Positions 46,816-58,229 of a stretch of 64,000 bases of DNA are shown here, piece after piece. The position numbers and the translations under genes are program-made. The notes beneath the pieces are model-generated. The model ran no database searches. It was not told the origin of the DNA and worked only from the letters and a program-made list of their open reading frames with translations. Within the stretch, counting starts at the first letter, position 1; each line of letters begins with the position of its first letter. The DNA is from Cristatella mucedo. Lineage: Eukaryota > Bryozoa > Phylactolaemata > Cristatellidae. The stretch is from assembly GCA_009760855.2 (NCBI GenBank), contig WPIO01000010.1, positions 6,452,001 to 6,516,000 of the forward strand. The letters run 5' to 3'.

Positions 46816-47508
46816 CTGTCTTTTTACTGTGGCTTGCAAACAATTGTAGTAGGTCATTATTGGATTTCCTTTTAGCTTGGTTGTGGAAAAGGCCATTAGG
46901 GCAATGCAGTTATCGATTTATATGGCTGCAAGGCTAGTCTACAAATCCAGAGATTTGATCGTGTGTGTCATTTTCTGAAAGAGCTTGTATGGCGGCCGGT
47001 GGATCGATTTTAATACAGTAAAGTTTTTCAACTTACCTACAAGCCCTGACACGGCTTGGTTTTTCTTTTTACTTAGATAAACTGCTGCATCAGTTTCAGC
47101 CGCCTCCCACCTTCAGCTGAAGTACAGACGATAAATTCACTAGTCCGTCCGTTTCGTTAAAGACTGCTAGCGACTGAAGCTTTTACTCTGCAGGTACTAG
47201 ACTATGGAACTCACTTCCACAATTCTCATGAAACGAAAAATACTCGCGGCTGCCGACCATGGCACAAGCTTTCCTGTCGTCCTGAGCTGCTACTTACAGG
47301 CTAATACTACCTAAACTGCTTATTTCCTGAATCTGCTGTGTTTTCCACTGCCTCTTAGTTGCCAGAGACAAGGCCTGTTGACTACAGAATGCATAACGAA
47401 AACCATTTAGGCTGAGTGGTGGACTACATGGAACTCCCCTGCATAACATCCCTCTAGTCTTTGTAAGTTTGTGAAGTTATGGACGGCGATTCATTACATT
47501 ACATTACA
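46805..47508 (+). repeat. LINE-A 3' end, old
   Basis: Starts at the IRSCLPQWL region (TTAGAAGCTGTCTTTTTACT) and ends with TGTGAAGTTATGGACGG and three CATTA repeats, the LINE-A tail. Confidence 0.75.
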
Positions 47509-48189
47509 TCTTGGCAAGGCCTTGGTGGATGCCGCCACGTCAATTGCACCTGTTGGCCCGCTTCTAGGACAGCAGCTACCTTGCAGCCGGCCTACCGCAC
47601 CTCAGCCACTCCAGCACCAGGACCGAATGCTTTCGCTATTCCCGTGTATAGCTGTCTCAGGTTGCCTCAGCATCCACTCATGCATTGTCGCATCTTCGAT
47701 CTCTAGGTTGAACTAATTCTGAAATCCTCTTGCCCCTTGCATGTTTTCTCCCACTCACTTTCTCTCCTATGATCTCTGAACGGGGACGACGGGTAGAATA
47801 GCCGGGTGTGGTGGAGGGAGTCGGGCACAGCACAGAGGCTCCTGCCAGCAGGGATTCAACAGTACTATTAGCTATCACTGGTATATGATGTCTATGCATG
47901 TTGCTCATGAGTAAGTCATTCAGATTGTTCCACCCCAGCAGGGTTTTTCGAGTTGGCCTCCTTCACGATCCAGTAACCTCTCTCAGTTGGTAACAGTTAG
48001 ATTCTCTTCTGTAATTGTTGTCTTACATCTATGTATTTGAAGAGCATAGCTGCTTTGCCCTGCTAACCCCTTTTTTTCGGTACTCCTGGCCTGCTTGAGC
48101 TTGTCAAAATAGCCCTGGGCTATGGAACGATTCCACCAATACGGCCAGGGTATCTAATGCAGTTGCACCACATACAATCGACCCCGGCC
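47509..48189. other. Unassigned, possibly outer part of family C
   Basis: Loose resemblance to 11.1-11.6 kb only. No domain. Confidence 0.3.
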
Positions 48190-49690
48190 TATTTCTGTCG
48201 GCTATTGCAGTGCACTTCGAAAATGAGTCCTATGCAGAAGAGGTCATGCGATCCAGTACTGCTTGCTTCTTGTCGATGGCTCTGGGCTCTGCAAAAATGA
48301 GCCAGACCTTTGCATCACCGATATTGCATCTCCCAAACATTCGAGCTACAATTTCTAGCTGTCTTACGGCCATGCATCACTGCTTCACCGTGGCTTTTGG
48401 CCAACATAAGGGGCAGCCATAATTGGGCGCACGGTCGAAGCCAAGAGACAGTCATGAGAGACTTTTACGAAGCGGCAACAGCCATGGCCAAGAACAGGTG
48501 ACAGCAAAACTGATTTGTCTGGCTCAAGCACAACGACCCTGCACTCAAACAGATGCCCTGCAGGCGAGTGGTTCACGAACGAATCGCTTGAAATCTTAAA
48601 TGAATTACAGAGCTAGGCCGACATTAGTGTTCATCTAAAATTTCTGGCGTCTTCATTATCCTTGTGCATCACAGCTCTGTAGAACTGCTCTTGCTCAGGT
48701 GACATCTTTCTAGAGGCTCTCCTGGACACGAGGGTAATTGGCCTCTAAAACAAGGCAAGCTATCGAGGAAGCAGCCAGATTGCGAAGGAAGCTAAAAGCA
48801 ATTGAATATGCTGCAGCATGAACCAGCCTCTCACAGACTTTTATATTGTCTTGGTATTGTTTTCGCCTCCTACATTCAACGTCGGGGTTAGTTTAATGTC
48901 ACTCCAATGGCGACCTATCGGTGGTCGCTGTTTTTTCCGTCAAGCCTAGAACAAGCTACTTCAGCGACCTGGCTTATTCTTGCTTGCATCTCAATAGCCT
49001 GCACAGGACTATTTGTCGGGTGGGACCACAGTAAGGGTACTGAATGTCTCGAATTTTCTCATTGGCTTTGAGAGCTAATATTTTCGTCAAAAATGCTTCA
49101 CTATTTCCAAACCCACGCCCTGGATCAGGAATTGTCAATTCATGTCGTGATAGAGTTTAGCTGATGCTGGTCATTAGTCGGATGGTGACCAGTTTTTCAA
49201 GATCGATTGAAGGCAGTTCGTGAAAATTCCAGCTGAAGGTGACAAGTCTGGGTTCTTGGTTGAATTAGCCATTTTAAATAATAAATACATAAATACTAGC
49301 TGATTTAACAGCCTCTTTTTATGTAGCGACAGAAGAGCCTTTACGGCTATCACCACCACTTGCAGTAGCAATAAAGAATCACCCACAGCAGGATTCAAAC
49401 CCACAAACTCGGGACCAAGATCATTAAAAGCAACCGCCTTACCAAGTGTGCCATAGCTGGGTAAAAGGGAAAGCAGCAACTTACTATCCTCCTTTTACTC
49501 ATCTTTTTTTTCGTATTGATACAGGGACAGGATATATATTCATCTCCATAACTCTGTAACAAATCAAAGACAAGACGACCAACTGGATGTTACACTAGAA
49601 TGTTCTACTATTGTATCTTAATCGGCTCATTCTCTAAGCGGACAGTAGCCAATAAAATTCGTCTTAAGCAGCAAAGAAAATTCTTAAAAA
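48190..49690. repeat. Dispersed repeat family C, copy 2
   Basis: Same orientation and block order as 11600-13390 (TGTCTCGAATTTTCTCATTG, GATTGAAGGCAGTTCGTGAAA, TTCGTATTGATACAGGGACA), interrupted by a SINE1 at 49287. More decayed than copy 1. Confidence 0.65.
49287..49465 (-). mobile_element. SINE1 inserted in family C
   Basis: Complete minus-strand SINE1, from the TAGCTGATTTAACAGCCTC tail to the CTTACCAAGTGTGCCATAG head. Family C copy 1 shows the empty site near 13100. Confidence 0.8.
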
Positions 49691-51687
49691 AAGCATAGTT
49701 GGTGGTATTGTCGAGCGAGTAACATAGTCTTTGCATAGTAGCTCTACAAGGATGAATGTGATATAGTCAGTGTCACGTCAGCAGTGAGTTTCCAGAAGGG
49801 ATGGCCGAGCAAAAACTTTGCAGTAAGTCATAGTCCTTTGGATCAAAGAATGGGTGAATAACTTTAAATAATAAAAGGAACTGGAAAGACACGAGTGCCT
49901 GGAGAGGCCAATTCATGCCATCTAGTTTAGTTGGCCATAGCTTAAGTTGAAATAGCTACATTTAGTTACGCTGATTAGAGCCCTGTCATCAAGTGTCCTA
50001 CACTTCAGCATGAAGATTTTTGTATATCAAATTGGTCAACCGAATGACGCTGCCAAATTTTTCCAAAAGCAGAGAATTTTTGACCTGGGAATTTTTAGCT
50101 ACTCTAGAATATCGTTATTTTGGAGTGCCAAAAAATGGCCGTAATTTCTGATGTTTTCAGAAGTCTGTCTGAGCTCACCTTTTAGAAATGTTGCATTTTC
50201 TAAGAGAACGACCAGCTCCGAGATTTTCATCGCATCTCCCTCTTGGAAGTTTAGCTCAAGTTCCGCAGCAGTCAATCCTGTATTACCCATTATAAGTGAA
50301 AGAGAGATAGCCGTTGTTGCTCTCTGCATAAATGAGTGCTACATAAATGAGTCATTCGATCCAGCTAGCATGTACTTTTGTTCAAAGGAAATGTCGTCGT
50401 CTCCTTATTCGGAGAGCCGTATGGGAATTCAAATAATTAGCAGCTCTGATAGATACTTAGGGATTCTCAAGTTTACTGAAAGTAACTAAGCGTCTCTCTG
50501 CAACTGGAAGTCCCTGTCAAACTTCAAGAGATTGAGACGATGAGAAAACGGCGACGATGAGAAAACGCCTTGCATGTGACTGCCTCAAATAATCTCTCTG
50601 CTTACACGCCTACATTGAGACACGAAGACAGCTCATGAAATCAAGCGATTCATACTTGAACTTGAAAATAAATTAGGCATTTAATAATTAATGTAATCAA
50701 TAAAATTTACATGCAGATTTAGTCCAAACGCAAAAATTCCGCTCCAATCCTTGAAAAACTAATCTAGCTTCTCTATTTTCGTCAAGTCATGTCCTTGTAA
50801 TTTTTATAAATCCTGGACTTTCTGTACACGGTAATTCAGAACAGCTATTCACCCGAACTCTTTAAATACGCGGAGAATCAAGTACTTTAAGCTTTACTTC
50901 AACTTATTTTTTCAGTGCAATTGATTGTCAATCTCCACCGAAAGCTTCATTTTTTATAAGTGAATCGGGATGATTGCTTTTACAGCTATTCCTTCGCATT
51001 CCTTTGAATTTGGAGTTGTAAAAAGCTTTCGCTCACGGCTGCATTCGTTGGTAATTACGTGAGGCTGAACTACTTGGGCCATTTTAGCAAGGCAAGCAAG
51101 AAAACCTCTATCACTTCTTCATATCTTTATCCAAACATCTATTCCCCACTATATTGGAATTGTAATTCCAAATAATTCAGTAATGCGCGTGTTTTGTTAA
51201 TGAGGCGCAATTTTGACTGGTCAAGCAGCGCCTACAAGCCTAATTTCTTACTCTCAATAACTGAGAGACCAAGAATGATTTGCTTCTTCCTAAAACCGAA
51301 ATTTTTTTAATCGCTTGCATCGTCTTTCTTTTGGATAGGCAATGAGTGCTACATTAGTTTCGTGAAAACAGCTTTAAGAAAAATGACTTCAAAAACAAGG
51401 TCCTATACTTAATAGTTCAGAGTAACTGCGCCTCAATTGGACTGACATTTCTGCTGCAGATCGTGGCAATCATCTATGGTGCACTCATTTGATGCTGCTA
51501 CCTCTATCCGGCGTCCTGTCTATCTAATTTGACAGCTGTCATACCATTTCATCTAAAGATGTAGTGGCTGTTGGCTACTGTTAAAGCACCTCAATTATTC
51601 TCTTAAGAATGGATTATTCTGCAATTGAGCAGGTTCGAGCTTCTTGCCTGCAGCATTCTCAAGGTTTTTGAGTCAAAAAAGGAAGAT
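49691..51687. other. No recognised gene; one frame of note
   Basis: A minus frame at 50099-50329 (76 residues, helical-looking, Leu/Glu-rich, NTGLTAAELELNFQEG) opposes a plus frame at 50151-50489. Neither has a domain I know and no splice sites or partner exons were found. The rest is AT-rich. Confidence 0.3.
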
Positions 51688-51835
51688 GGCCGAGCTGGTA
51701 AGGCTCAGTGGTTAATGTGTTCTCCCCGACCTACACCATGCTAAGGTCGTCGGCTCGAGCCATGAGGCATATGTTAAGCGCCTGAATAGAGATTAAGTTC
51801 TCTTGGGGTGCTATGCACATGAATTATTACTATTT
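51688..51835 (+). mobile_element. SINE2
   Basis: AGATGGCCGAGCTGG start, CTCAGTGGTTAATGTG A box, GGCTCGAGCC B box, AAGCGCCTGAATAGAGATTA 3' block. Confidence 0.8.
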
Positions 51836-51899
51836 TGATACCCTAGCCAAATTTAAGAAACTTTCAAAACAACTCGATCCCATGATCAATCATACAGAA

Positions 51900-52075
51900 A
51901 TATTTCTAGCCGATTTAACAGCCTCTATTATTGCAACAAAAAGCCTTTACTGGTATCACCATTGTATGCAGCTACGATAAAGGATAGCCCACGGCAGGAT
52001 TCGAGTCCACGACCTCGGGACAGATGTCGTGAAAAGCAGCAACCTTACCTAGTATGCCATCACATTTCACCTAAT
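51900..52075 (-). mobile_element. SINE1
   Basis: CTAGCCGATTTAACAGCCTC tail to the CTTACCTAGTATGCCATCAC head. The B box survives as GGACTCGAATCC. Confidence 0.75.
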
Positions 52076-52814
52076 CATGACATTTTAATTATTCAAAGTA
52101 GTCTTGAAGTCTCGAATGCATGCCTAGCACATGCTACTGAGTGTTTTCTAATAAAGACTCAACATTCAGTAGCTTTGAAATAATGATCATCCATTACTTT
52201 GAGTTTAAAAAGAAGTCACCTACCTTTGGAATGGATTATGGTGAATTGGAGACTAATTGTGCACTTCACATTTACCGGCCGATGTCCTATTTTTTATTTA
52301 ACGGCAGATGTCGCGAAATGATAGTTAGGTGTGAACTGTCTTCAATGCATGCCTATACCATGCAAATGAGCGTGATTTAGTAAATTCTCAGCCATACAGC
52401 AGCTCCATTAGCGAGCCATTTGTCATCCACTTTACCAAGGTGGCAAAAAAGTCATACGTTTGAATGGTCGACGGAAAATATGGTGCTACTCGTGCTAGGC
52501 ACGTTATATTTATTTAAGGTCTCCCATATTTAAATAGGCAAGCTAATTAAAACAAATATTTGCTGTTGGGACTTTAACAGACCTCCATAAATGCCATTTA
52601 TTAAATTCCCTGTGTTAATCAAAGCATGGTGGCTAGCCCAGGTTTTTCAGCAGCACATTACCAGTTCGAAATTGGCCGCGTTAATTGCAGAGGGGAGGGG
52701 TCTCAACGGTTTTTTGATTTATTAGAAAATCAAACTATCAGTTTTTTTAATTATCTAAAACAGACTATTGTAAGAGCCTGCTTTGGCCGTGAGTGTAAAC
52801 CTAAAGGTAAAGTG
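52076..52814. other. No recognised feature
   Basis: AT-rich. Frames of 70-110 residues without domains. Confidence 0.35.
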
Positions 52815-52920
52815 CTTGCAAGATTGACCGAGGTCGTAGGTTCGAGTTCTGCAACAGGCAATCCTTTCTTGCCCGTTGCAAGACAAACGGTAGAGACTAC
52901 GGCTCTTCTGCTCCTCTGGA
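52815..52920 (+). repeat. SINE1 fragment
   Basis: GAGGTCGTAGGTTCGAGTTC (B box GGTTCGAGTTC) and CTACGGCTCTTCTGCTCC, the middle of SINE1; head and tail lost. Confidence 0.55.
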
Positions 52921-53275
52921 AGTGCTGCTTCTTGACTAGTTTACCTTTTAAAACTTACTTCTAACACAAATCATTCATGTGATACTGTACGAAAGTCAGC
53001 AGAATTAACATTAATAATAATAGAATTGGCGCTCTCCCAAAACACCTATGCATATGCGAACTTTCTTTCTCTGCCTATTCTTTTTATATACTAGTCCAAA
53101 TAATGTAATGAGTAGTAATGATTTAGTAATGATTGAAAATAAATGATGAAAGTAATGATTGCAATTTGTTTAGGATCAGCCTCGATCCTCTTTTCTTGAA
53201 TGTTTCATAACCAACTAGGGATACCGGTTCTCTTATTCTCAGTCAGTTATCGTTTTGCACAACTTGGCAATCATT
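52921..53275. other. No recognised feature
   Basis: Short TAATGA-rich run near 53100. The left end of the Polinton may lie here, but no terminal inverted repeat could be seen. Confidence 0.3.
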
Positions 53276-53850
53276 CTAAAGTAATAGATACCTAATGAGT
53301 TCTTGAAATATGCTTTGTTGAATAATTTCCATGCTTCTCCTCGTAGGACTGCCAACTTTTTCTAACGCTGGACTTTCACTTTTAGGGACCGGATTTTTAC
53401 TTTCTGCTAGCATTTGACTTATAAATGTCTTTACTAAAATTTTTGTTAATAGACTTTCACTTTTTGCTAACACTAAAAGTTTCATGGTTAACCTATTTCT
53501 TGGTTCACGGTACTCTGGATCTTCGTAAGACAATTTCAAGTAAATGCATCTTAACCCATCAGTTTTCTTGTTCTTTCATCATCCTTAACTACTTGTCAAA
53601 CTCAAGCGAGTAATAATTGTTGTTTTTGTAAATCATCTAAAGCAACTACATGACTCAACGCAACTTATTTCGGAGTTTTGGTATTCGAATTGATGCTTAA
53701 TAATTCAGCTATGTCTCTCATCAAAATATCGATAGCATTTCTACTTTGTTTATTAGGAGCATTTGATTTTGCAGCATTACCAATTTGTAGTGTTTTTCTG
53801 TATTTTTTCCTTCAACAGCTTTAGCTACTTTACCAACCTTTAGTTATGCC
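53276..53850 (-). pseudogene. Unrecognised Polinton-region frame
   Basis: An open frame at 53276-53539 (87 residues, Lys/Glu/Ser-rich), and upstream of it another frame up to about 53800 (with AIDILMRDIAELLSI and VVALDDLQKQQLLL) broken by several stops. Same strand as the ATPase-like frame and following it, so likely a gene of the same element. No domain recognised. It ends against a LINE fragment. Confidence 0.4.
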
Positions 53851-53867
53851 AGCTCGAAATCTATGTG

Positions 53868-54005
53868 TCGTGTTCCAAAGTGACCTATCGTTAGACGACT
53901 ACATCACCTCCACAATTAAGTGTGCCTACTTTCAGATAGATAACCTTGCTAAAATTCTAGCTAGTTTACGTAAGGATACCACGTGTAAGTTGGTCCGTGC
54001 ATAAA
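53868..54005 (+). repeat. LINE RT C-terminal fragment (third family)
   Basis: The frame reads ARNLCVVFQSDLSLDDYI and then IDNLAKILASL, the LINE NLGVxFDSDLSFxxHI...NIAKIRS block. Closer to that consensus than LINE-A or LINE-B here. It lies between two Polinton frames, so it is an insertion. Confidence 0.65.
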
Positions 54006-54009
54006 GTAA

Positions 54010-54340
54010 TCGCGTAAAGTAATCTAAGATCTTTGCCTAATCTTTTTTCATTAAATCATCCAGTACGGCCACGTTTCCAAAATTGTAATATGAATCAACC
54101 TCTGGCATATTTTTTGATTATGTTGATCCAAATGTAAGCACCTTTAGCTTTGCTATTTCTCATAGTTCTAACCCCTCGGTATAACGTCTGATCAAGACTT
54201 AAAGCTGTTACTGCATAAATGTCATATTTGAGCATTCCATAGAGATTCAAGCTCTCAACTAGCTGAGACTTTCGAGAACCCCTAGGGCTAAGTGCTAAAG
54301 GTCTAATTAGTACACTAGGTAACGGCCTTTTTCAACCAGC
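54010..54340 (-). pseudogene. Polinton packaging ATPase-like remnant (FtsK/HerA, A32 type)
   Basis: On the minus strand a frame of about 75 codons contains PRGSRKSQLV, a decayed Walker A (family GxxGxGKS). After a stop and frame change comes VAVLDDLMKK, which is the Walker B form typical of A32-like packaging ATPases. The spacing of about 75 residues is right for the family. Such enzymes pump DNA into capsids. The downstream sensor region is missing, replaced by the LINE fragment at 53868-54005. Neither motif alone would be convincing; the pair next to PRO and PolB makes the call reasonable. Confidence 0.5.
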
Positions 54341-54401
54341 ATCAGTATCTTGTCCAAAATTGAACTAATGAAGCTTCAGAGACATGCTATATACTAATTT
54401 T

Positions 54402-54560
54402 TTTATATAAATAGAAATGGAGTCAAATATTGTTTATTATTATTTTATATTTTATATTGTATTATTATTATTATATTATTATTTGTTATTTATTATGATA
54501 TTAATATTTATTTATGTATTTGATATTATTATTTTATATAAATAGAATGGAGTCAAATAT
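54402..54560. repeat. 28-bp direct repeat around an AT-only tract
   Basis: TTTATATAAATAGAAATGGA + GTCAAATAT at 54402 and the same string with one base fewer at 54533, enclosing about 100 bp of TTA/TAT repeats. Confidence 0.8.
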
Positions 54561-55019
54561 GCTTGTAATTTCGAAACACACAACCAATCTTTACGCTGCA
54601 TACCATCATGTCCAAAGTCCAAAAGTTCTTGAAGAAATGGTAAAAGCAATATCCACAATCGGTCAACACAATAAGTGAAAGTTTGTTAAACTGAGAAACA
54701 ATAGTGAAGCTGAAAGATCGAGAGTACTTACACATCTCAGAATAAAATGCGCTGGAGTATATGGAGTAATAGCATCCATTAGACCAAAAAGTACAGAAGT
54801 TCTAACACATGGTCGGCCAAAAAAAAGTTGTATGAAATAAAAATTAACGGCATTATCAGAACTTCAGAATACATTCAAAATTAAAAAAATTAAAATTTAA
54901 GCGTTAATAGACACAAAACTTCTAGAGTCATTCAAAGAATTAAAAATTTCGCAGGGTATTTGCTAGAGATAATAGAGTTTCAACGGAGCCACAATAATCT
55001 TGATCTTGGATTTGAAACA

Positions 55020-55366
55020 CTGGTAAATTAGACCATGTGATCCACCACTGGATAGCTGTAAAGAAATCTGGAAACGAATGCTTCTACTTCGATTCATTTG
55101 GTGCAGTGCTAACGCCCACCGTAATTGATTCCCTACAAGAGATTCCAAGTTTTTCAACTTTTAAATTACAAGACGTGAACCATTCAGACTGCAGATCAAG
55201 GTGTCTCATTTTCTTGACATTAACAAACCGTATAGATTTAGCAACAGCAATTGAATTACTTTGGTTGTTGATTCTTATAACTAATCAAAATACGTATAAT
55301 TTATTGAAAAATATAGTCAAAAAAAGAATGACAAGCCCAGTTAGTTTCAGTAGAGAAACAATTTGA
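55020..55366 (+). pseudogene. PRO: Adenain-like cysteine protease (Polinton PRO)
   Basis: The frame 55037-55366 shows HHWIAVKK (catalytic His, 55046), CFYFDSFG (the conserved acidic/FDSFG block, 55085-55102), LQD (oxyanion Gln) and SDCRSRCLIF (catalytic Cys region, 55190 or 55202). These are the four landmarks of adenovirus-type C5 proteases in the right order. The Gly after the catalytic Cys is changed to Arg and the tail is unusual, so activity is doubtful. The N-terminal part lies in another frame or is lost upstream of 55030. In Polintons this enzyme matures capsid proteins. Confidence 0.72.
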
Positions 55367-55373
55367 TGTCTTT

Positions 55374-55880
55374 GACAAATGAAAAGGTTATTATTCCTAA
55401 AGGTAAACGTGCTAGAGTTGAGTATGGGGAAATAATGTCGAAGAATTCAAATCCTTATCTCAATACCTATATTTACATCAGACCGGAGATAGTTCCAGCT
55501 AAAGAAAATTCATGGTTTCAGTAGCAAGCACAGAGATCAATCTCCATGGCTACGACTTGAATCAAAGATCAACTATTGGCATGCGATTTGATTTTGGAAC
55601 CAGACCAACTTTACTCAGTCATGAAAATAATAGACCTGTGAGGATGGTAGGACCCAGAAATAACACCCAGAAACTAAGAACTGACTTCGGAGTTACTTGT
55701 CTACTATATTGAAGCAAAGTTACTAAAAACATTTAAAATCTGAGCTGAGACTAAATATTAGGTTAAAACTTGACCGAATTAAAATCTATAGTGCTCCTAT
55801 TGCTGAACGAAAAGAGCTTCCACTGACTTTAAATTTGTACATGCAACGCGAAATAGATTAGTCGTTAACTTATAAAACAC
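55374..55880 (+). pseudogene. Unrecognised Polinton frames following PRO
   Basis: Three linked frames on the plus strand: 55374-55523 (start MSLTNEKVIIPKGKRARVEY), 55512-55712 (start MVSVASTEINLHGY) and about 55715-55860. They overlap or abut with frame changes, as one gene with frameshifts would. Position after PRO suggests a structural gene, but no domain could be named. Confidence 0.4.
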
Positions 55881-56251
55881 AAAAAAATAGGTTAGTTTTA
55901 TATACTATTTTTCTCAATTTTGTCTAACATTCTGTTAACTTGGGTTTTTGCATAGTTTTTAATTCGTTTAGGCTTTTTGAAATTGCAGCTTTGTCTTTTA
56001 AGAAATCCGTAGGAACAAATCATTAATCCAAAGTCCAAGTTATCCTTTTGCAGACGTTATAGCTACTACAGTTTTATCGTCATTATGAACTTATTCAGCT
56101 TGCTCGTGGTCAAGAGAAAATCATGGTGCTTCTTCAAATAGTGCTAAATGTGAAATTTTTCTGGTTTCTGTACACTTCGGTTCGGAGTCATTCTATGTTT
56201 GCCCGTAGATACATATTTGGGATTAGGAGATGTTCGGTCTAAATCATTAGA
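55881..56251. other. No recognised feature
   Basis: AT-rich Polinton-type sequence up to the LINE-A insertion. Confidence 0.35.
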
Positions 56252-57352
56252 CTGTTCTCCATGTATATTCTACACCTGAGAAACGTGATTAAGGCCCATG
56301 GATTAGGATATCACTTTTATGCTAACGATACTCAGTTGTATTTGTCATTAAAACCGTCGGAATCTGCTGCAGCAACTGATAAACTGAATTCTTGCCTTGC
56401 CGACATTAGATCCTGGATGTTGGAGAACGTCTTGAAACTAAATGACGCTAAAACCAAACTGGTGCTCATAGGACACCCTAAGCGTGTGGCTGGATTAAAA
56501 GGCTTTGCTCTTCTAATAGGTAATGCTGTTGTGCAACCATTACCACGTGCTCAAAATTTAGGAATCGTTTTCGACAGCTGCCTCAATTTAAAAGGGTTCA
56601 TTCAGAAGAATGCTACTACAGCTAGCCATCACGTCCGATCCCAACCCAAGATTAGGAGCTGTCTTCCACAGTGGCTAGCAAAAGACTTAACTAACTCCAT
56701 CTTTCTGTCTGGGCTTAGTTATTGTAATTTCCTTTTGGATGAGCTACCAAAGAAAGCAACTAGGCTACTGCAGCCACCTATAAATATGGCATCAAGGCTA
56801 GTCGTCAAGTCCCGGAGGTTCAAGCACGTTTCTTCTTTGCTAAAAGAGCCAGGTTGGATGATGGTTGAGCAACGGACACAGAGCAAAGTTCTTACGCTGA
56901 CCCACAAGGCCTGCCACGGCTTGGCTCCTTCGTACCTAGCTGAAATGGTGCACCAGTTTCAGATCCTTTGCATCCTCAGGTCCTGCGTGGACAATAAATT
57001 AGATGTTCAATTCTTCCGCATATAGGCTGTTGGTGACAGTAGCTTTCGCTGTGCAGGTCCTTGACTGTTAAAATCGCTTCCACAATTCTTTCGCAACGAC
57101 AACTACTCTCCTGCTGCTGACTGTGGCTTATCCTTTTTAGCTGTCTTGAGCTTTTACTTCCATGCTACTCACTACCTCAACCGCTCTCCTGACTTTGATA
57201 TTTTTCCCCATTTCTCTTTGTTGCATGAGATGCAGCCTTTTGGATACCGAATGCATACCTAAAGCCGCTTAGGCTGTGAGTGGGCTGAACCAAACTCCCC
57301 TGTGTAACACCCAGTCTTTCTGACTTTGTGGAGTCACAGATGGAGATACATA
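56252..57352 (+). mobile_element. LINE-A copy, 5'-truncated, inserted in the Polinton
   Basis: Starts in the LLFSIY region of RT (CTGTTCTCCATGTATATTC) and runs to the LINE-A 3' end (GTCACAGATGGAGATACATA). The frame 56261-57025 still reads YHFYANDTQLYLSLKP; the catalytic YADD is changed to YAND. It lacks the one-base insertion of copies 1 and 2 (LTNSIFLSGLSYCN is in frame). Confidence 0.85.
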
Positions 57353-57398
57353 TATAGGCACTGATAAACAAGGATTTGTAGCGGGTATATTAATTCAC

Positions 57399-57656
57399 AT
57401 GGTTATTATTCTCATTATAAAAATTGACAACAAAAAGTATTATGGGGTTGCTTGGTTGATTATAGCAGGAGAAAATCGTATTTATGAGCTCGATTCTATT
57501 AACGACATTAGTTCGGATAATAGATTTAGCAATTTACGTCAAGCAATGTTTCATATAATTATCGAAACTAAAGCCGACGATCTAATAATAAATCTTCGTT
57601 TGTATGAGCATAGTGAAACTATTGTAATAAGAAATGGCAATCTCAAGTTTTTATAG
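57399..57656 (+). pseudogene. Unrecognised Polinton-region frame
   Basis: 85 residues, mixed hydrophobic and acidic (KIDNKKYYGVAWLIIAGE), no domain recognised. Continues in other frames to about 57770. It may be part of the gene interrupted by the LINE-A copy just upstream. Confidence 0.35.
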
Positions 57657-57887
57657 ATAGACAGAGATATAGCGTCTGATGTTTTTCTAAATCAGTGCAA
57701 GCTGCAGAAGCACGTGGTCGTGCTGCTATCCAACTTCATTTAGAATTTTCTAAACTAAACTTGACTTTTTTTATTACAGACAAAAACCAACTCGTTTGTT
57801 GCACATATTTTTAGTTCTCGTAGTGCTTTTTGGGATCATCGCGTAGTTTTAATATTGCAATGTGGATTTCCTCCTATGTATATATTT

Positions 57888-58018
57888 TGTAATTCATTTA
57901 TATAGCGCCCCAAGAGAACCTAATCTCTATTCAGGCTCCTCTCATATGCCTTGGGGCTCAAGCCACGACCTCAGTCAGACCTTAGTCGGGGCGAGCACAT
58001 TAACCGCTAGACCATTCC
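57888..58018 (-). mobile_element. SINE2 inserted in the Polinton
   Basis: Minus strand: A box TGGTCTAGCGGTTAATGTGC, decayed B box (GGCTTGAGCC), AATAGAGATTAGGTTCTCTT and GGGGCGCTATATAAATGAA. It ends a minus-strand frame from 58205. Confidence 0.8.
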
Positions 58019-58019
58019 C

Positions 58020-58205
58020 TTGCGAATATAAATTTGCTAGTAACATTGCAGAGTCAGACTTATAATCACAAGTATTTTTGCCAAACGTTGGCCATTCTAC
58101 TTTCTTGATAGATTCTTTTAGTTCCTTAGAATAATCGACACCTGATTCTTCAGCTAGTTTGTCTTGTGATTTCAAATAATCTTATAGGTTATTTACTTCA
58201 GACAT
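58020..58205 (-). pseudogene. Unrecognised Polinton frame, cut by SINE2
   Basis: Starts MSEVNNL at 58205, has one stop (TAA) at codon 8, then a clean Lys/Glu/Ser-rich frame (GVDYSKELKESIKKVEWP) until SINE2 replaces it at about 58020. No family recognised. Confidence 0.45.
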
Positions 58206-58229
58206 ATTTCCTTTTCTGACAAGCCAATG

